In this document: in pieces, positions 5,347 to 6,922 of the stretch
Layout of the letters: each line of letters begins with the position of its first letter
Position numbering within the stretch: the stretch's first letter is position 1
Assembly: GCA_946615495.1 (NCBI GenBank)
Contig: CAMOHY010000118.1
Coordinates: 1 to 6,922, forward strand
Direction of reading: 5' to 3'
Length of the DNA: 6,922 bases
From: an uncultured Clostridia bacterium
GTDB taxonomy: Bacteria > Bacillota > Clostridia > Christensenellales > Aristaeellaceae
Notes under the pieces: model-generated
The model's database searches: none
What the model was told of the DNA's origin: nothing
What the model saw: the letters and a program-made list of their open reading frames with translations, nothing else
Made by a program: the position numbers and the translations under genes

Positions 5347-6816
5347 ATGGAACGGATGAAAGCATGGCTGAAGGCCGTAAAAAACAATAGAAAATTCCGC
5401 TGCGGCGGCTTTTCCGCGGCGCTGACGGCGGCCGTGGTGGCGTGCGTGCTGCTCGTTGGCGCGCTGGCAGACGCGCTGGAGCAGCGCTTCGCCCTGCAGG
5501 TGGATTGCTCCTTCAACGGCGCCACCACCCAAAGCGCGGTTACCGCCGCTGCCCTTGAGCAATTGGATAAGGACGTGCGCCTTTACGCCGTGGTGCCCGC
5601 ATCCGGCGGCGACGCCACCCTGCTTTCCCTGCTGAACCGCTACGCGGCTGCGTCGCCCCGGGTGCAATTGAGCCAGGAAAGCCTTATTAAAAATCCCGTT
5701 TTGCAAACCCAATTCGCCGACGCCGCGGGGGAAAACCAGGTGACGGACGATTGCCTCATCGTTTCCTGCCCCGCCACCGGCCGGGCGCGCATTTTGACGG
5801 CGGATGATTACGTGCTCTATTCCTACAATACGGAAACGGGGTATTTTGACGAAATCAGCTATTCCTATGAAAAATCCGTCACGGAGGCCATTTTGTACGT
5901 GACGGAGGACGAGGTGCCCCAAATTCAGATTTTGACCGGCCACGGGGAAAAAACCGAATCGGAAATTCAGGCGCTGGAGGATACCCTCGTTTCCGCCAAC
6001 TACGCGGTGAAGCGGGTGAACCTGGCGTCGGGCGACGCGCTGCAGCCGGACAGCCCCCTGATGATTCTGACGCCCAAGTATGACCTGACGGAAAGGGAAC
6101 TGGATGAGATCATGGCGTTTGCGCAATCGGGCGGAGACTTTTTCGTCGTTTCCCAGTATTCCGACCCCTTGAACCTGGACAATTTCCAGGCTTTCCTGCG
6201 GGCGTGGGGCGTGGAAAGCTATCCCGGCATGGTGATTGCCAAGGCGGAGGACACGGCGGGCTACTACGCCGATTCGCCGGTGATTTTGATGCCGTACATG
6301 CAGGAATGCGACGCCACCCGCACCCTGCTTACCCAGGGCGAGGACATTCTTTTGCTCACGGCGGCGCGGGCGTTCAAGCTGCCCCAAACCGAGCCCGACG
6401 GCGTTATGCTCACTCCCGTGCTCATGACGGGGGAAGCCTACATCCGCAATTATGAGGACGGGCTCACCGTGTCCTCCCAGCAGCCGGGGGACGAGGAGGG
6501 CCGGTTCGCCGTAGCCCTTTGGTCCGATAAAATGTTTGAAAACGGCGAAACGTCCCATCTGTTCATCATGGGGGACATGACCATGTTTCTCAATTACTGG
6601 ATGCAGAGCAGCACATCGTCCACCGCGTTTTTGCTGCAAATGGTCCAATCCCTTCAGGGCCGGGAGCCCGTGAACCTGGACATCGTGCCCGTAACGGCCC
6701 AGCGCCAGGGATTGAGCCTGGGCAATATCACCCCCGCCGTCATCGTCGCCGTGATGCTGCCGCTGCTGGTGCTGCTGGGGGCGCTGCTGGTGCTGCTGCC
6801 CAGGAAAAATCTTTGA
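5347..6816 (+). CDS. GldG-family ABC transporter auxiliary protein
   Basis: This 489-residue protein is anchored at both ends, with a helix at about 22-42 and another at 464-485 followed by a short basic tail (RKNL). The large domain between them lies outside the membrane. The GldG/ABC-auxiliary signature is visible: an N-terminal region of about 150 residues, then QILTGHGEKTESEIQAL (194-210), the conserved GHGE element, then the segment LTPKYDLTERELDEIMAFAQ (241-260) running into GG, and a late NYWMQSSTSSTAFLLQMVQS (416-435) stretch. It starts three bases after the permease stop, so translation is probably coupled. GAGG (5335-5338) is eight bases before this ATG; a second in-frame ATG at 5356 is also possible. 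In the family it works with the ATPase and permease as part of the complex; its exact biochemical role is not established. Somewhat shorter than gliding-bacterium GldG as I recall it. Confidence 0.9.
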   Translation: MERMKAWLKAVKNNRKFRCGGFSAALTAAVVACVLLVGALADALEQRFALQVDCSFNGATTQSAVTAAALEQLDKDVRLYAVVPASGGDATLLSLLNRYAAASPRVQLSQESLIKNPVLQTQFADAAGENQVTDDCLIVSCPATGRARILTADDYVLYSYNTETGYFDEISYSYEKSVTEAILYVTEDEVPQIQILTGHGEKTESEIQALEDTLVSANYAVKRVNLASGDALQPDSPLMILTPKYDLTERELDEIMAFAQSGGDFFVVSQYSDPLNLDNFQAFLRAWGVESYPGMVIAKAEDTAGYYADSPVILMPYMQECDATRTLLTQGEDILLLTAARAFKLPQTEPDGVMLTPVLMTGEAYIRNYEDGLTVSSQQPGDEEGRFAVALWSDKMFENGETSHLFIMGDMTMFLNYWMQSSTSSTAFLLQMVQSLQGREPVNLDIVPVTAQRQGLSLGNITPAVIVAVMLPLLVLLGALLVLLPRKNL

Positions 6817-6839
6817 TACTTACACGCCATGCAATAAAA

Positions 6840-6867
6840 TGCCGCAGCGGTATGCGCCGCTGCGGCA
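6840..6867. terminator. Hairpin after the Gld-like operon, probable terminator
   Basis: A perfect 11-bp stem, TGCCGCAGCGG/CCGCTGCGGCA, with a six-base loop (TATGCG) lies 23 bases after the operon's stop. No T-run follows on the plus strand. On the minus strand the stem is followed by TTTTATT, so it is better formed as a terminator for a gene entering from the right, beyond the window. It may still stop or stabilise the operon's message. Confidence 0.6.
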
Positions 6868-6894
6868 CAGACTGTCGACAAACCCCAGGAAAGC

Positions 6895-6918
6895 ATGAAA
6901 GGGCCGCAGCCCTTTCAT
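6895..6918. terminator. Second terminal hairpin, possible terminator
   Basis: ATGAAAGGGC and its perfect complement GCCCTTTCAT (10 bp) flank a four-base loop (CGCA). The window ends four bases later, so a plus-strand T-run cannot be judged. On the minus strand the downstream sequence is only mildly T-rich. It is likely part of the transcription stop between the Gld-like operon and the next gene. Confidence 0.5.
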
Positions 6919-6922
6919 CAAC

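Noticed and set aside
4795..6648. A 617-codon open frame on the minus strand, opposite the permease and GldG-like genes
   Set aside because: It has the same composition artefact, spans two real genes and their junction, and shows no domain, ribosome site or promoter.
1..6922. CRISPR array, insertion sequence, phage or toxin-antitoxin locus
   Set aside because: No regularly spaced repeats, terminal inverted repeats, transposase, integrase or small paired toxin/antitoxin genes were seen on either strand.

Overview
The window reads as a chromosomal segment of a moderately GC-rich, low-GC-lineage Gram-positive bacterium, most likely an anaerobic Clostridia-type gut or environmental organism. This is inference from three things: purine-rich AAGGAGG-type ribosome sites, sigma-A type promoters (TTGACA/TATAAT with 17-bp spacers), and a CadC/SmtB-like regulator. 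No marker in the window fixes the species.

Layout. (1) Positions 1-48 hold the 5' part of a minus-strand tRNA-Val(GAC) with its own consensus promoter; the 3' end lies outside the window. (2) Positions 338-2792 form a plus-strand metal-resistance unit. It has a promoter with a near-perfect 12-2-12 operator at the transcription start, an ArsR/SmtB-family metal sensor, and a P1B-2 Zn/Cd/Pb-exporting ATPase with a histidine-rich N-terminus. The logic is classic derepression: metal binds the sensor, the sensor leaves the operator, and the exporter is made. (3) Positions 2825-3504 hold a convergent minus-strand gene for a small single-pass membrane protein of unknown function. It has an intrinsic terminator downstream and an unusual leader: a terminator-like hairpin followed by a U-run that can pair with the ribosome site. 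(4) Positions 3585-6816 hold a divergent plus-strand operon of three tightly packed genes: an ABC ATPase, a six-helix ABC-2 permease and a GldG-type auxiliary protein. This is the GldA/GldF/GldG-like arrangement. Its promoter has an extended -10 with no clear -35, and three TT(C/T)A-type hexamers at 11-bp steps lie where an activator of the PhoB/PhoP class would bind. (5) Two strong hairpins (6840-6918) close the window.

Most of the window is conventional. The parts that deserve a second look lie in the 270-bp divergent intergenic region between the unknown membrane protein and the Gld-like operon: the candidate attenuator/SD-sequestering leader, repeated AAGTGG motifs, and 11-bp phased hexamers. 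Whether the small membrane protein works with the divergent transporter is open. I found no CRISPR array, insertion sequence, phage gene or obvious new system.
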